A DNA stretch of 64,000 bases, from positions 1 through 64,000 of the forward strand of contig CAYSVH010000015.1 of NCBI GenBank assembly GCA_964434425.1, written 5' to 3'. Position 1 is the stretch's first letter, and every line of letters begins with the position of its first letter. This document shows, piece after piece, positions 32,990-41,322 of the stretch. Position numbers and translations under genes: made by a program. The notes beneath the pieces are model-generated. The model was not told the DNA's origin. It saw nothing but the letters and a program-made list of their open reading frames with translations, and did no database searches. This DNA is from CALMEC01 sp964434425 (lineage in GTDB: Bacteria; Actinomycetota; Thermoleophilia; Miltoncostaeales; Miltoncostaeaceae).

Positions 32990-33580
32990 GTGGCCAACTA
33001 CCTCACCGAGACACGCATCGACGAGATCATGACCGTGGTGGAGGATCTGATCGCCGAGCACGGCTACGAGGGCGTGCGCGTCGACCAGATCGCCAAGGCG
33101 GCTCGCACCAGCACGGCGACGATCTACCGCAACTGGGGATCGAAGTCCGGTCTGGCCGTTGGTCTGCTGGCCGAGGGCGCCGTGGCACGCTCACGGCAGA
33201 CACCCGACACGGGGTCGCTCATCTCGGATCTGCACGCCCTGATCGACACCGGATCGGACGTGCGTGTGCGCGGTATCCGGATCCTCATCTCCATCGCACT
33301 CGCCATGCGTGACGACGAGGACCTGGCCCGCGCCTATCGTGAGAAGGGGCTCCCGGCCCTTGTCGGCGTGGTCGACGCCGTCGTGCAGCGAGCGGTGGTA
33401 CGCGGAGAGATCGATCGCGACGTGCCCGTGCTCGGCCTGCTCACCACCCTCATCCTCAGTCCGCTCGTCGTGTCGGGATTCCTCCTGGACGGCGATGTCG
33501 GTGCTGCCGAGGGCCATGAATTCATCGATCTCGTCATCGCTCCGCTTCTGCGTCCCCACCTCACCCGAAGGGCTGGCTGA
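32990..33580 (+). CDS. TetR-family transcriptional repressor
   Basis: The 196-residue protein has the TetR N-terminal helix-turn-helix: RIDEIMTVVEDLIAEHGYEG, then VDQIAKAARTSTATIYRNWG and SKSGLAVGLLAEG. The ligand-binding C-terminal half is helical and hydrophobic (VLGLLTTLILSPLVVSGFLL). The GTG at 32990 follows AGGGG (32981-32985) and gives the canonical N-terminus; an open frame upstream spans the operator and is not expected to be translated. Its TGA shares a base with the ATG of the MMPL transporter, so it most likely represses that exporter and itself through the palindrome at 32924-32944. Confidence 0.9.
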   Translation: MANYLTETRIDEIMTVVEDLIAEHGYEGVRVDQIAKAARTSTATIYRNWGSKSGLAVGLLAEGAVARSRQTPDTGSLISDLHALIDTGSDVRVRGIRILISIALAMRDDEDLARAYREKGLPALVGVVDAVVQRAVVRGEIDRDVPVLGLLTTLILSPLVVSGFLLDGDVGAAEGHEFIDLVIAPLLRPHLTRRAG

Positions 33581-35919
33581 TGTCCTGGTTCCTCTATCGC
33601 GTCGGACGGTTCTCGTTCCGGCGACGCTGGTTCGTTCTGATCACGTGGCTCATCATCCTGACCGGGATGGGCGTCGGCGCGGCGACTCTGTCGGGCCCGA
33701 CGTCCAACACGTTCACCATGCCGGGCATGGAGTCCACGGAGGCGTTCGAGCTGATGAACGAACGCACACCGGGAGCCGCTGCCGACGGTGCCTCGGCACG
33801 CGTCGTCTTCCAGGCGCCCGAGAGAGAACGGCTCGCGGACCATCGCGCAGCGGTGGATGACGTCCTCGCCGAGCTCCAGAACGAGCACGTCGTCGCGACG
33901 ACGACACCGTTCGACACCGGTGCCGTGAGCGAGGACGGACGCACGGGGTATGCCACGATCGCGTACGACGCGCAGGCCTCCGAGCTGCCGGAATCCGTCC
34001 GCGCCGGATTCGATGCCGTGGCATCGGACGGATCCTCCGGCGCGCTCATCGTCGCGGTCGGCGGCGACGCCAACGAGGCGCCCCCGCACAGCGGCGTGGC
34101 GGAGGCGATCGGCATCCTCATCGCGGCGATCGTGCTCGCGATCACGCTCGGCACTCTCCGCGCCGCGGGCATGTCGCTTCTGAGCGCCCTCATCGGTGTC
34201 GGCATCGGCCTTCTCGGCATCACGGCGGCCACGGGCCTCGTCGACCTGGGCTCGACCACGTCGGCGCTCGCCACCATGCTGGGGCTCGCCGTCGGTATCG
34301 ACTACGCGCTGTTCATCGTGTCGCGCTACCGGCACGAACTGAAGGCGGGACGTGCTCCGGACGATGCGGCCGGCGTGGCCGTGGGAACGGCGGGATCGGC
34401 GGTCGTCTTCGCCGGTCTTACGGTGATCATCGCGCTCTGCGGTCTCGCGGTCGCGCAGATCGGGTTTCTCACCGAGATGGGCTTGGCCGCGGCGCTGACC
34501 GTCGCCGTGGTTGTTCTCATCGCGCTGACGCTCATGCCCGCGCTTCTCGGTTTCGCCGGACGGAAGGTGCTGACAAGCCGCGTCGGGTGGCTGCGCCACC
34601 GTCAGGAACGGCTGACCGCCGCCGGCGGGCGGACCATGGGCCGCGCGTGGGGCAACCTCGTGGTCCGGCGCCGGTGGCAGCTTCTCGTCGGTGGGCTCCT
34701 CGTCGCCGGTCTCGTGGCGATCCCCGTGCGTTCTCTCGAACTGGCCCTCCCGGATCAGGGCACGGCGTCCAAGGGATCGCAGGCACGGATCGCGTATGAC
34801 CTGATCAGTGAGAACTTCGGTCCGGGCGCCAACGGTCCGCTCATCGTCCTGGTCGACACGGCGGACTCCCCGGATCCTCGGGCCGCCATCACCCGTACCA
34901 CGGCCGCGGTGCTCGGGGTGGGTGATCCGGCCGCCGTCATTCCGCCGGTGCCCGCCACGGCAGACGCGAAGGCTCAGGAGGCGTTCGACGCGCGCCTGGA
35001 ACAGACGGGCTACGGCCTGATCACCGTCATCCCGAAGACGGGTCCGTCCGACGCGGACACGGCCGCCCTCGTTTCGCAGATCCGCGATGGCGTGCGTGAC
35101 GTTCCCGCAGAAACCGGGGCACGGGTCATGGTCACCGGTCAAACGGCCGTCGGCGTGGACGTCTCGGACAACCTCGGCGATGCGTTTCCGAAGTACCTCG
35201 CGGTGGTCGTCGGCCTGGCCTTCCTGCTCCTCATGGTGATCTTCCGTTCGGTCCTCATCCCGTTGAAGGCCGTCGCCGGATTCCTGGTCTCGGTGATGTT
35301 CGCCCTGGGCGGGCTGGTCGCGGTCGCCCAGTGGGGTTGGGGTGCCGGGCTGATCGGCATCGACACCCCCGGTCCCATCCTCAGCTTCCTGCCGCTGCTC
35401 CTGACCGGCATCCTCTTCGGTCTTGCCATGGACTACGAGATCTTCCTCGTGTCGCGTATGCACGAGGAGCGGTCGCACGGTGCCGAGCACCGGCGGTCCA
35501 TCGTTCTCGGGTTCCAGCACAGCGCACGTGTCGTCGTCGCCGCGGCGATCATCATGATCGGCGTGTTCGGAGGCTTCGCCTTCGCGCAGGATCCGATCGT
35601 GAAGACGATCGGCCTCGCGCTGGCGCTGGGGGTACTTGCCGATGCGTTCCTCGTCCGCATGCTCCTGGTACCGGCCGTCATGACCATCACGGGGGATCGC
35701 ATCTGGTGGATGCCCCGCTGGCTCGACCGCATCCTTCCCGACCTGGACATCGAGGGGCACGCCCTGGCACGGCATCTCGGTCGCGACGTCGGCGGAGCGG
35801 CGGTGGGCGATCCGGTGGACGAGCACGGGGATCCGGACATCGCGCCGGATGGGACGTCCGAGCGCGATGGGAGAGGCACTCCGCCCGCGGGTGACCGATC
35901 CGGGGACGATGCGACGTAG
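33580..35919 (+). CDS. MMPL/RND-family transporter
   Basis: The 779-residue protein has the duplicated MMPL architecture: TM1 (WFVLITWLIILTGMGVG), a large extracytoplasmic loop, a five-helix bundle containing GLAVGIDYALFIVSRYRHEL (about residues 235-254), a second large loop from about residue 385, and a second bundle with GILFGLAMDYEIFLVSRMHE (about residues 608-627). The Asp-Tyr pairs are the proton-relay residues of the family. Members export lipids, siderophores or drugs across the membrane. The C-terminus is an acidic tail. It is translationally coupled to the TetR gene, pointing to inducible efflux. Confidence 0.93.
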   Translation: MSWFLYRVGRFSFRRRWFVLITWLIILTGMGVGAATLSGPTSNTFTMPGMESTEAFELMNERTPGAAADGASARVVFQAPERERLADHRAAVDDVLAELQNEHVVATTTPFDTGAVSEDGRTGYATIAYDAQASELPESVRAGFDAVASDGSSGALIVAVGGDANEAPPHSGVAEAIGILIAAIVLAITLGTLRAAGMSLLSALIGVGIGLLGITAATGLVDLGSTTSALATMLGLAVGIDYALFIVSRYRHELKAGRAPDDAAGVAVGTAGSAVVFAGLTVIIALCGLAVAQIGFLTEMGLAAALTVAVVVLIALTLMPALLGFAGRKVLTSRVGWLRHRQERLTAAGGRTMGRAWGNLVVRRRWQLLVGGLLVAGLVAIPVRSLELALPDQGTASKGSQARIAYDLISENFGPGANGPLIVLVDTADSPDPRAAITRTTAAVLGVGDPAAVIPPVPATADAKAQEAFDARLEQTGYGLITVIPKTGPSDADTAALVSQIRDGVRDVPAETGARVMVTGQTAVGVDVSDNLGDAFPKYLAVVVGLAFLLLMVIFRSVLIPLKAVAGFLVSVMFALGGLVAVAQWGWGAGLIGIDTPGPILSFLPLLLTGILFGLAMDYEIFLVSRMHEERSHGAEHRRSIVLGFQHSARVVVAAAIIMIGVFGGFAFAQDPIVKTIGLALALGVLADAFLVRMLLVPAVMTITGDRIWWMPRWLDRILPDLDIEGHALARHLGRDVGGAAVGDPVDEHGDPDIAPDGTSERDGRGTPPAGDRSGDDAT

Positions 35920-36105
35920 TGTCCCGCGCCCGGTGTCCGTCGGCACGTGCACCCGCGATGAGATGCACGCGGCGGATCACCCCGCAATGCCGGTACGGGA
36001 CACGAGTTGCCCACGCCGGGAATGACGTGGTGGCTGTCGACGAACCGGATACCCCGATTCAGGATCCTCGGGTGATTCCACGCCGCGTGGGCACGGAATC
36101 ACTCC

Positions 36106-37434
36106 CTAGGAACGGGGGCGGCCACGCCGGGCCCGCAGTTCACGGAGCCGTGTGTCCAGCTGGGCCTCGGCTCCGCGGTCGGTGGCCGTGAAGAAGGTCA
36201 CGTGCTCCATTCCCTCGGGGAGGAGCGACTCGTCGAGGACGGCGTCCGGGTAGTCGTGCGGGTACCGGTAGCCCGTTCCGTGTCCGAAGTTCTTGGCGTT
36301 GGCGCGACTCGAGTCACGGATCGCGAGGGGCGGGCGCTGGGCGCCGAACTTCTCGACGTGGGCCAGCGCCGCGTCGATGGCCAGGTAGCCGGCGTTGGAC
36401 TTCGGTGCCATGGCCACGAACACGGCCGCCTGCGCCAGCGGGATGCGCGCCTCCGGCATGCCGATGAACTCCACGGCCCGCGCGGCGGCGTTCGCCAGCC
36501 CGATGGCTCGCGGATCGGCGTTCCCCACGTCCTCAGCGGCCGCGATGATGATGCGCCGTGCGATGAACTTGGGGTCCTCACCCGCGTGCAGCATGACCGC
36601 CAGGTAGTAGACCGTGGCGTCCACGTCGCTGGCCCGCATCGACTTGATGAACGCCGAGATCGTGTCGTAGTGCTGGTCGCCCCGCTTGTCGTAGGGCACG
36701 GTGCGCGCACCGTCCGCCGCGACCACCTCGTCGGGGCCGATGGCCGCGCCGTCCGCGGCTCCGGCGGCCACCCGCTCCAGAAGGTTGAGGGCGTGGCGTG
36801 CGTCGCCGCCCGCGCGGGCGGCGATCATGCCCCGGCCCTCGTCGGTGAGCGTGACCCGTCCGTCGAGTCCGTCCGGGTCCTCTACGGCGCGATCGACCAC
36901 GGATCCGATGGTGTCGTCACCGAGAGGCGAGAGCCGGATCACCTGCATCCGTGAGATCAGCGCCGAGTTGACCTCGTAGTAGGGGTTCTCGGTCGTCGCG
37001 CCGATCAGGGTGATGAGCCCGTCCTCCACCGCCGGCAGGAGGGCGTCCTGCTGTCCCTTGTTGAAACGGTGGATCTCGTCGAGGAAGAGCACCGTCCGCG
37101 TTCCCGCCGCCAGCCGGTCGCGCGCCTGACCCAGCACCTGTCGCACGTCGGCCAGCCCTGCGGACACGGCCGAGAGCTCGACGAACGCGGCGTTCGTCGT
37201 GTGCGCGATGACCCGTGCGAGCGTCGTCTTCCCGCAACCGGGCGGTCCGTAGAGGATGAACGACGTCACCCGGTCGGCCAGGATGGCCGCACGGAGGGGG
37301 CTGCCCTCCCCGAGCACGTCGTCGTGCCCCGCGTAGTCGTCGAGGGTCGCCGGGCGCAGGCGTGCGGCGAGGGGGCGTCCCGCGTCGAGCGAGCGCTCGA
37401 CGATCTCGCCGAAGAGGTCGTCCTGGTCGCCCAT
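36106..37434 (-). CDS. rarA: Replication-associated recombination protein RarA (MgsA) AAA+ ATPase
   Basis: The protein (442 residues from ATG 37434) has a clamp-loader-like AAA+ core: PLAARLRPATLDDYAGHDDV, Walker A YGPPGCGKTTLARVI (about residues 62-76), Walker B VLFLDEIHRFNKGQQDALLP, sensor 1 IGATTENPYYEVNSAL and sensor 2 GGDARHALNLLE. The conserved C-terminal tetramerisation region follows (DQHYDTISAFIKSMRASDVD; YRYPHDYPDA). It acts at stalled replication forks. ATG 37434 and GTG 37443 are both possible; neither has a good ribosome binding site, and GAACGT 7 bases before 37434 loosely resembles the leaderless -10 pattern. Confidence 0.95.
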   Translation of the reverse strand: MGDQDDLFGEIVERSLDAGRPLAARLRPATLDDYAGHDDVLGEGSPLRAAILADRVTSFILYGPPGCGKTTLARVIAHTTNAAFVELSAVSAGLADVRQVLGQARDRLAAGTRTVLFLDEIHRFNKGQQDALLPAVEDGLITLIGATTENPYYEVNSALISRMQVIRLSPLGDDTIGSVVDRAVEDPDGLDGRVTLTDEGRGMIAARAGGDARHALNLLERVAAGAADGAAIGPDEVVAADGARTVPYDKRGDQHYDTISAFIKSMRASDVDATVYYLAVMLHAGEDPKFIARRIIIAAAEDVGNADPRAIGLANAAARAVEFIGMPEARIPLAQAAVFVAMAPKSNAGYLAIDAALAHVEKFGAQRPPLAIRDSSRANAKNFGHGTGYRYPHDYPDAVLDESLLPEGMEHVTFFTATDRGAEAQLDTRLRELRARRGRPRS

Positions 37435-37528
37435 CGCGTTCACGTTCGACAGGCTGCCACACCCATGGCACCCGGGAGTGCGGCGGGGGAACGGGATGCG
37501 GACGACGGGTCCGCGTGCGGTGGTCCGG

Positions 37529-38758
37529 TCACGTGCCCGTGGGGGACGGGGTGGTCCGAACGGATGCGACCCGGTAGTTCGGTCGCCGGGGGATGGCCCA
37601 GGCCACGACGGTCGCGACGAGGGGGATCATCGCCAGGACCCACAGGGCGGGTTCGCGTCCCCATCCGTCCGCGATTGCGCCGACCACGGGGAGCCAGGGG
37701 GTCGCCGCGCCGATGGCGCCGAAACCCAGAACCCACGCCGCCGCGAGGGCGAGGCGGTCGGGCATGAAGTTCTGGCCCATGACCACGGTGGCCGAGAACG
37801 AGGCCATGAGGATGAAGCCGGCCGTGCTGAGCGCGATGATCCCCAGCGCGCCGTCGTCCAGGATGAAGGCCGCCACGCAGGGGGTGACGAGCGGCAGGGT
37901 GAACATGAGCATGCGGCGGCCACCGATGGCGTCCGCGATCATCGCCCCGACCATGGTCCCGATCGCACCGGTGATGACGAACGCGAAGATGATGAACCCC
38001 TGCTGGCGGTCCGTCATGCCGCGCTCGCCCGTCAGGTAGATGGGCACGATGGCCATCAGTCCGAACTGCGTCCAGGTGCGCAGGCTCACGCAGGTCACGA
38101 GGATGCTCATGCCCCGCACGTCGCTGGTGCGGGTGCGCGACTCACGGCGGTAGGGGGTGACCGGCACCGCGATGCTGCGGTAGCTCAGCGCGAGCAGGAT
38201 GGTGGCGATGATCCCGGGCACGAGGATGAGCAGCGTGGCCCGCTCCGCCATCAGGGGCACGAAGGCCGCCACCGCCAGGGGCCCGAACGCGAACCCCACG
38301 TTGCCGCCGATCGTGAAGTAGGCGACCCCGGTCGCCTTCCTCGTGCCTGCGAAGTGGCTCGCGAGACGGGCCGCCTCGGGGTGGTAGGCGCCGACCCCCA
38401 GGCCGCAGAGGACGATGAGGATCAGGAGCAGCCAGTAGTCGGATACGAGTCCCGCGGCGGCCAGGCAGGCGGTGGCGAGGCCGGTTCCCCAGAGCAGCAT
38501 CCAGGTGGCCGTCACCCGGTCGGCCAGGATCCCGAAGAGCGGCTGGATGAACGACGACGAGAACGTGATGGCCGCCAGGAGCAGCGAGGTCCGCAGGTCC
38601 GAGAGGGAGAGCGCCTTCTTGAACGCGGGGAGCAGCGGGCTCAGCATGCCGACCGTCATGTCGACGACGAGGTGGCCGCTGGCCAGGAGCCCCAGGCGCC
38701 GACGATCGGGGGGAACGATCTCCCCGGTCGGGTGCGGGTGGCTTTCGGGAGCTGGCAT
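37529..38758 (-). CDS. MFS transporter, fosmidomycin-resistance (Fsr)-like
   Basis: The 409-residue protein has 12 hydrophobic segments and the MFS loop signature ILADRVTATWML between TM2 and TM3. The family-typical GHLVVDMTVGMLSPLLPAFK in TM1 and LGVGAYHPEAARLASHFAG in TM4 are characteristic of the Fsr-type MFS group. Fsr exports fosmidomycin in E. coli; the natural substrate of this homologue is unknown. It is followed 85 bases downstream by rarA on the same strand and preceded by an uncharacterised membrane protein gene; no clear promoter was seen. Confidence 0.88.
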   Translation of the reverse strand: MPAPESHPHPTGEIVPPDRRRLGLLASGHLVVDMTVGMLSPLLPAFKKALSLSDLRTSLLLAAITFSSSFIQPLFGILADRVTATWMLLWGTGLATACLAAAGLVSDYWLLLILIVLCGLGVGAYHPEAARLASHFAGTRKATGVAYFTIGGNVGFAFGPLAVAAFVPLMAERATLLILVPGIIATILLALSYRSIAVPVTPYRRESRTRTSDVRGMSILVTCVSLRTWTQFGLMAIVPIYLTGERGMTDRQQGFIIFAFVITGAIGTMVGAMIADAIGGRRMLMFTLPLVTPCVAAFILDDGALGIIALSTAGFILMASFSATVVMGQNFMPDRLALAAAWVLGFGAIGAATPWLPVVGAIADGWGREPALWVLAMIPLVATVVAWAIPRRPNYRVASVRTTPSPTGT

Positions 38759-38909
38759 CGGAGTCAGGCGGCCGGTGGTGCCGTGGGCGGGTGAGGTGAT
38801 CCGCCCGCGGAGGACGCGGTCGCCACGGAGTCACGCGGCGCGGGCGCCGTGGGGGCCGGATGTGTCCTCGGGTCCCGCGGCGGCCGCCCGGGACGGGCGG
38901 ACGACGTCG

Positions 38910-39656
38910 TCACCGCCCCGCGGTCCTCGGCTCGTCGGGGGGCTCGTCGGTCGACTCGAACAGCGCCTGCGGGGCCTCGGTCTCGGGGGCGTGGGCGCGT
39001 TCCTCCTGGCTCGCGGCGAGGCTCGGCAGCGCCAGCGGAGTGTCGTCGAGGAGTGACTGGTAGCGCGAGGGGTCCTTCTCCTCCCACCAGTAGGCGCTTC
39101 GGACGAGCTGGAGCACCCGCGCGATGATGATCGCCGCCACGATGGATGCCGCGGCAGCGGATGCCAGGGTCCAGCCTCCGCTTCGCGTCGCGAACACCGT
39201 GTCCGCGAGGTATGCGTAGTCGTCGTCCTGCAGGACCTGGTGCGAGTGTACGAGCGGGGCGAAGAGAAGGCCCCACATGAGGAAGATGATGGGTGCGAAC
39301 GCCAGCCCCTTCAGCCATCCGCGGCCGGGGAGGAAGCGTTCGACGAGGGCGAAGAGGATGGTCATGCCGATGCCCAGGACGACCGTCGCCACGAGGCCGA
39401 CCCGTGCGTGTTCCTCGGCGCCGAGCGCCGCACCGAGTCCGTCCGGGAAGTCGTGCTCGGTCCAGCGGCGGTTGAAGATCCGGCCGGCGTTGCCCTCCTG
39501 CATGATCGTGAGCCAGAAGAACGCGCCGAGCGTGCCGGCGGCCAGGATTGCACTGATCCCGCGCATGGCGGCGATGGCCCGCGGGAACCGGTCGGCGAGG
39601 CGCTCGAATGTGGGCTCGGTGGTGTCCGCGGTGGTGGGCAGCCCGGTGGACTCCAT
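38910..39656 (-). CDS. Membrane protein of unknown function
   Basis: The 248-residue protein has four hydrophobic segments (about residues 30-52, 85-105, 115-135 and 160-185) and an acidic Glu/Pro/Ser-rich C-terminal tail of about 45 residues. The loop between the first two segments includes EGNAGRIFNRRWTEHDFPDG. I recognise no family. The ATG at 39656 lies exactly 7 bases after a TAGCCT hexamer, which supports the start and suggests a leaderless message. It is divergent from the sulfur-carrier operon. Confidence 0.75.
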   Translation of the reverse strand: MESTGLPTTADTTEPTFERLADRFPRAIAAMRGISAILAAGTLGAFFWLTIMQEGNAGRIFNRRWTEHDFPDGLGAALGAEEHARVGLVATVVLGIGMTILFALVERFLPGRGWLKGLAFAPIIFLMWGLLFAPLVHSHQVLQDDDYAYLADTVFATRSGGWTLASAAAASIVAAIIIARVLQLVRSAYWWEEKDPSRYQSLLDDTPLALPSLAASQEERAHAPETEAPQALFESTDEPPDEPRTAGR

Positions 39657-39663
39657 GCGGCGA

Positions 39664-39669
39664 AGGCTA
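39664..39669 (-). promoter_or_regulatory. Putative -10 box (TAGCCT) of the membrane protein gene
   Basis: On the minus strand TAGCCT is followed by 7 bases and then the ATG at 39656. Confidence 0.5.
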
Positions 39670-39827
39670 CCGCCGATGCCGGTGTCCGTGGGCGGAGCGT
39701 CGGGGCGGCGCTCCCGGAAGGCGGCACGCCACCGGTCCCGGTCCACGGATCGCGCCGAATCCCGGCCCCGGAATCCGCGCGCCGCCCCTCGGCCGGCCCG
39801 GGTGCGAGGGGTTCGACCGGGAAAGGG

Positions 39828-39852
39828 TATAATCACTACCGGAATTGCGGTA
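39828..39852 (+). promoter_or_regulatory. Consensus -10 (TATAAT) with overlapping downstream palindrome
   Basis: TATAAT (39828-39833) is the only perfect -10 consensus I noted in the window. It is followed by TACCGGAATTGCGGTA (39837-39852), an inverted repeat with one mismatched pair, sitting on the expected transcription start. The arrangement suggests repression of the cysteine/sulfur-carrier operon. An Rrf2-family sulfur or iron-sulfur regulator is a guess from operon content and motif style. Confidence 0.6.
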
Positions 39853-39866
39853 TCTGTGGAGGAAGC

Positions 39867-41048
39867 ATGCCAGCCAGCTATCAGGAACTGCTCGCCCAAG
39901 CGCGCGAGGAGATCCCCGAGATCGACGCCCCCACGCTTGCGGCCCGGATCGAGGAGGGGACCGCTCCCCTCGTCATCGACGTTCGCGAGCAGTCGGAATG
40001 GGACGAGGGTTTCATCCCCGGTGCCGTCCACGTCGCACGTGGCTTCCTGGAGAGCCGCATCGCGGGCGTCGCGTCGCATGACACCCCGATCGTGCTCAGC
40101 TGTGCCGCGGGCAACCGGTCGCTCCTCGCCGCGCAGACCCTGCGCGAGATGGGCTACGCGGATGTCACCAGCCTCGCGGGCGGCTTCACCGAATGGAAGC
40201 GCGGCGGCCGGCCGTTCGACACCCCGCGCACGCTGGCACCCGAGCAGCGTCGTCGCTATGCGCGTCACCTCTCGCTCACCGAAGTCGGCGAGGAGGGGCA
40301 GCTGAAGCTCCTGGACGGGAAGGTCCTCCTCATCGGCGCCGGCGGACTGGGTTCCCCGGCCGGCCTGTATCTCGCCGCGGCCGGCGTCGGCACCCTCGGC
40401 TTCGTGGATGACGACGTCGTCGACGAGTCCAATCTCCAGCGGCAGATCATCCATTCGACGGACCGCCTCGGGATGCTCAAAGGTGAGTCGGCACGGGAGG
40501 CCATCGCCGCCCTCAACCCCGACGTCACCGTCAACGTCCACCCCTTCCGGGTGAACAAGGACAACGTGCTCGACCTTCTCTCCGAGTACGACGTCATCGT
40601 GGACGGCGCCGACAACTTCCCCACGCGCTATCTGCTGAACGACGCGGCGCTCATGACACGCACCCCGCTGGTGCACGCCAGCATCCTCCGCTTCGAGGGG
40701 CACGCCAGCGTGTTCCATCCGTACGAGGGGCCGTGCTACCGGTGCCTGTTCCCCGAGCCGCCGCCACCGGATCTCGCGCCGTCGTGCGGTGAGGCCGGCG
40801 TCCTGGGTGTCCTCTGCGGGGTCATGGGCAGCATCCAGGCCAACGAGGCGATCAAGGTCCTGCTGGGTGAGGGCGACACGCTGTCCGGTCGTGTGCTTGT
40901 CTATGACGCCCTCGGGATGACGTTCACCGAGCTGAAGCTGCGCCGCGATCCGGAGTGCCCCGCATGTGGTCCGGACGCGAAACTGGAATTCAAGGACTAC
41001 GAGGCGTGGTGCGCCGGTGCCGGTCGCCACGCGGTTGGAGCCGCATGA
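39867..41048 (+). CDS. moeZ: Rhodanese-E1 adenylyltransferase/sulfurtransferase activating CysO
   Basis: The 393-residue protein joins an N-terminal rhodanese domain (about residues 20-120; VIDVREQSEWDEGFIPGAVH; persulfide-forming Cys79 in LSCAAGNRS) to a ThiF/MoeB-type E1 domain. The E1 part has the ATP loop GAGGLGSPAG at 157-166, DGADNFPTRYLLND, and zinc cysteine pairs C290/C293 and C364/C367. It should adenylate the C-terminal glycine of CysO and convert it to a thiocarboxylate using rhodanese-bound sulfur. In mycobacterial MoeZ the rhodanese is C-terminal; here the order is reversed. The ATG at 39867 has GGAGGAA. Its stop overlaps the cysO start by four bases. Confidence 0.92.
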   Translation: MPASYQELLAQAREEIPEIDAPTLAARIEEGTAPLVIDVREQSEWDEGFIPGAVHVARGFLESRIAGVASHDTPIVLSCAAGNRSLLAAQTLREMGYADVTSLAGGFTEWKRGGRPFDTPRTLAPEQRRRYARHLSLTEVGEEGQLKLLDGKVLLIGAGGLGSPAGLYLAAAGVGTLGFVDDDVVDESNLQRQIIHSTDRLGMLKGESAREAIAALNPDVTVNVHPFRVNKDNVLDLLSEYDVIVDGADNFPTRYLLNDAALMTRTPLVHASILRFEGHASVFHPYEGPCYRCLFPEPPPPDLAPSCGEAGVLGVLCGVMGSIQANEAIKVLLGEGDTLSGRVLVYDALGMTFTELKLRRDPECPACGPDAKLEFKDYEAWCAGAGRHAVGAA

Positions 41049-41320
41049 GCACGATCAAGATCCCACCCGTCCTGCGCCCCGCCGTCGGTGGCGAGCGCAC
41101 GGTCTCCGTCGACGGCGCCACGGTCGGCGAACTCCTGGACGGCCTGTACGAGGCGCACCCGGACGTGCGCGCCCAGCTCCAGTCGGACGACGGATCGCTC
41201 CACCGGTTCGTGAACCTCTACCTCAACGACGAGGACGTCCGGACCCTGGACTGGCTCGACACCACCGTCGACGGTGGTGACACGCTCACCATCCTTCCGG
41301 CGATGGCGGGCGGCTCCTGA
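41045..41320 (+). CDS. cysO: Ubiquitin-like sulfur carrier CysO (MoaD/ThiS fold)
   Basis: The 91-residue protein has the MoaD/ThiS beta-grasp pattern: IKIPPVLRPAVGGERTVSVD, then VGELLDGLYEAHPDVRAQL, HRFVNLYLNDEDVRTLDWLD and a final strand GDTLTILPAMAGGS. It ends Gly-Gly-Ser rather than the expected Gly-Gly, so one residue must be removed before activation, or the serine is tolerated. As CysO it carries a C-terminal thiocarboxylate to CysM for cysteine formation. The ATG overlaps the E1 stop; cysM starts 3 bases after its stop. Expression follows the palindromic promoter at 39828-39852. Confidence 0.92.
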   Translation: MSTIKIPPVLRPAVGGERTVSVDGATVGELLDGLYEAHPDVRAQLQSDDGSLHRFVNLYLNDEDVRTLDWLDTTVDGGDTLTILPAMAGGS

Positions 41321-41322
41321 CC

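Noticed and set aside
33334..35952. 872-codon open frame on the minus strand
   Set aside because: It is antisense to the MMPL transporter and TetR genes, has an Arg/Asp/His-rich composition typical of GC-rich shadow frames, and no domain or ribosome binding site.
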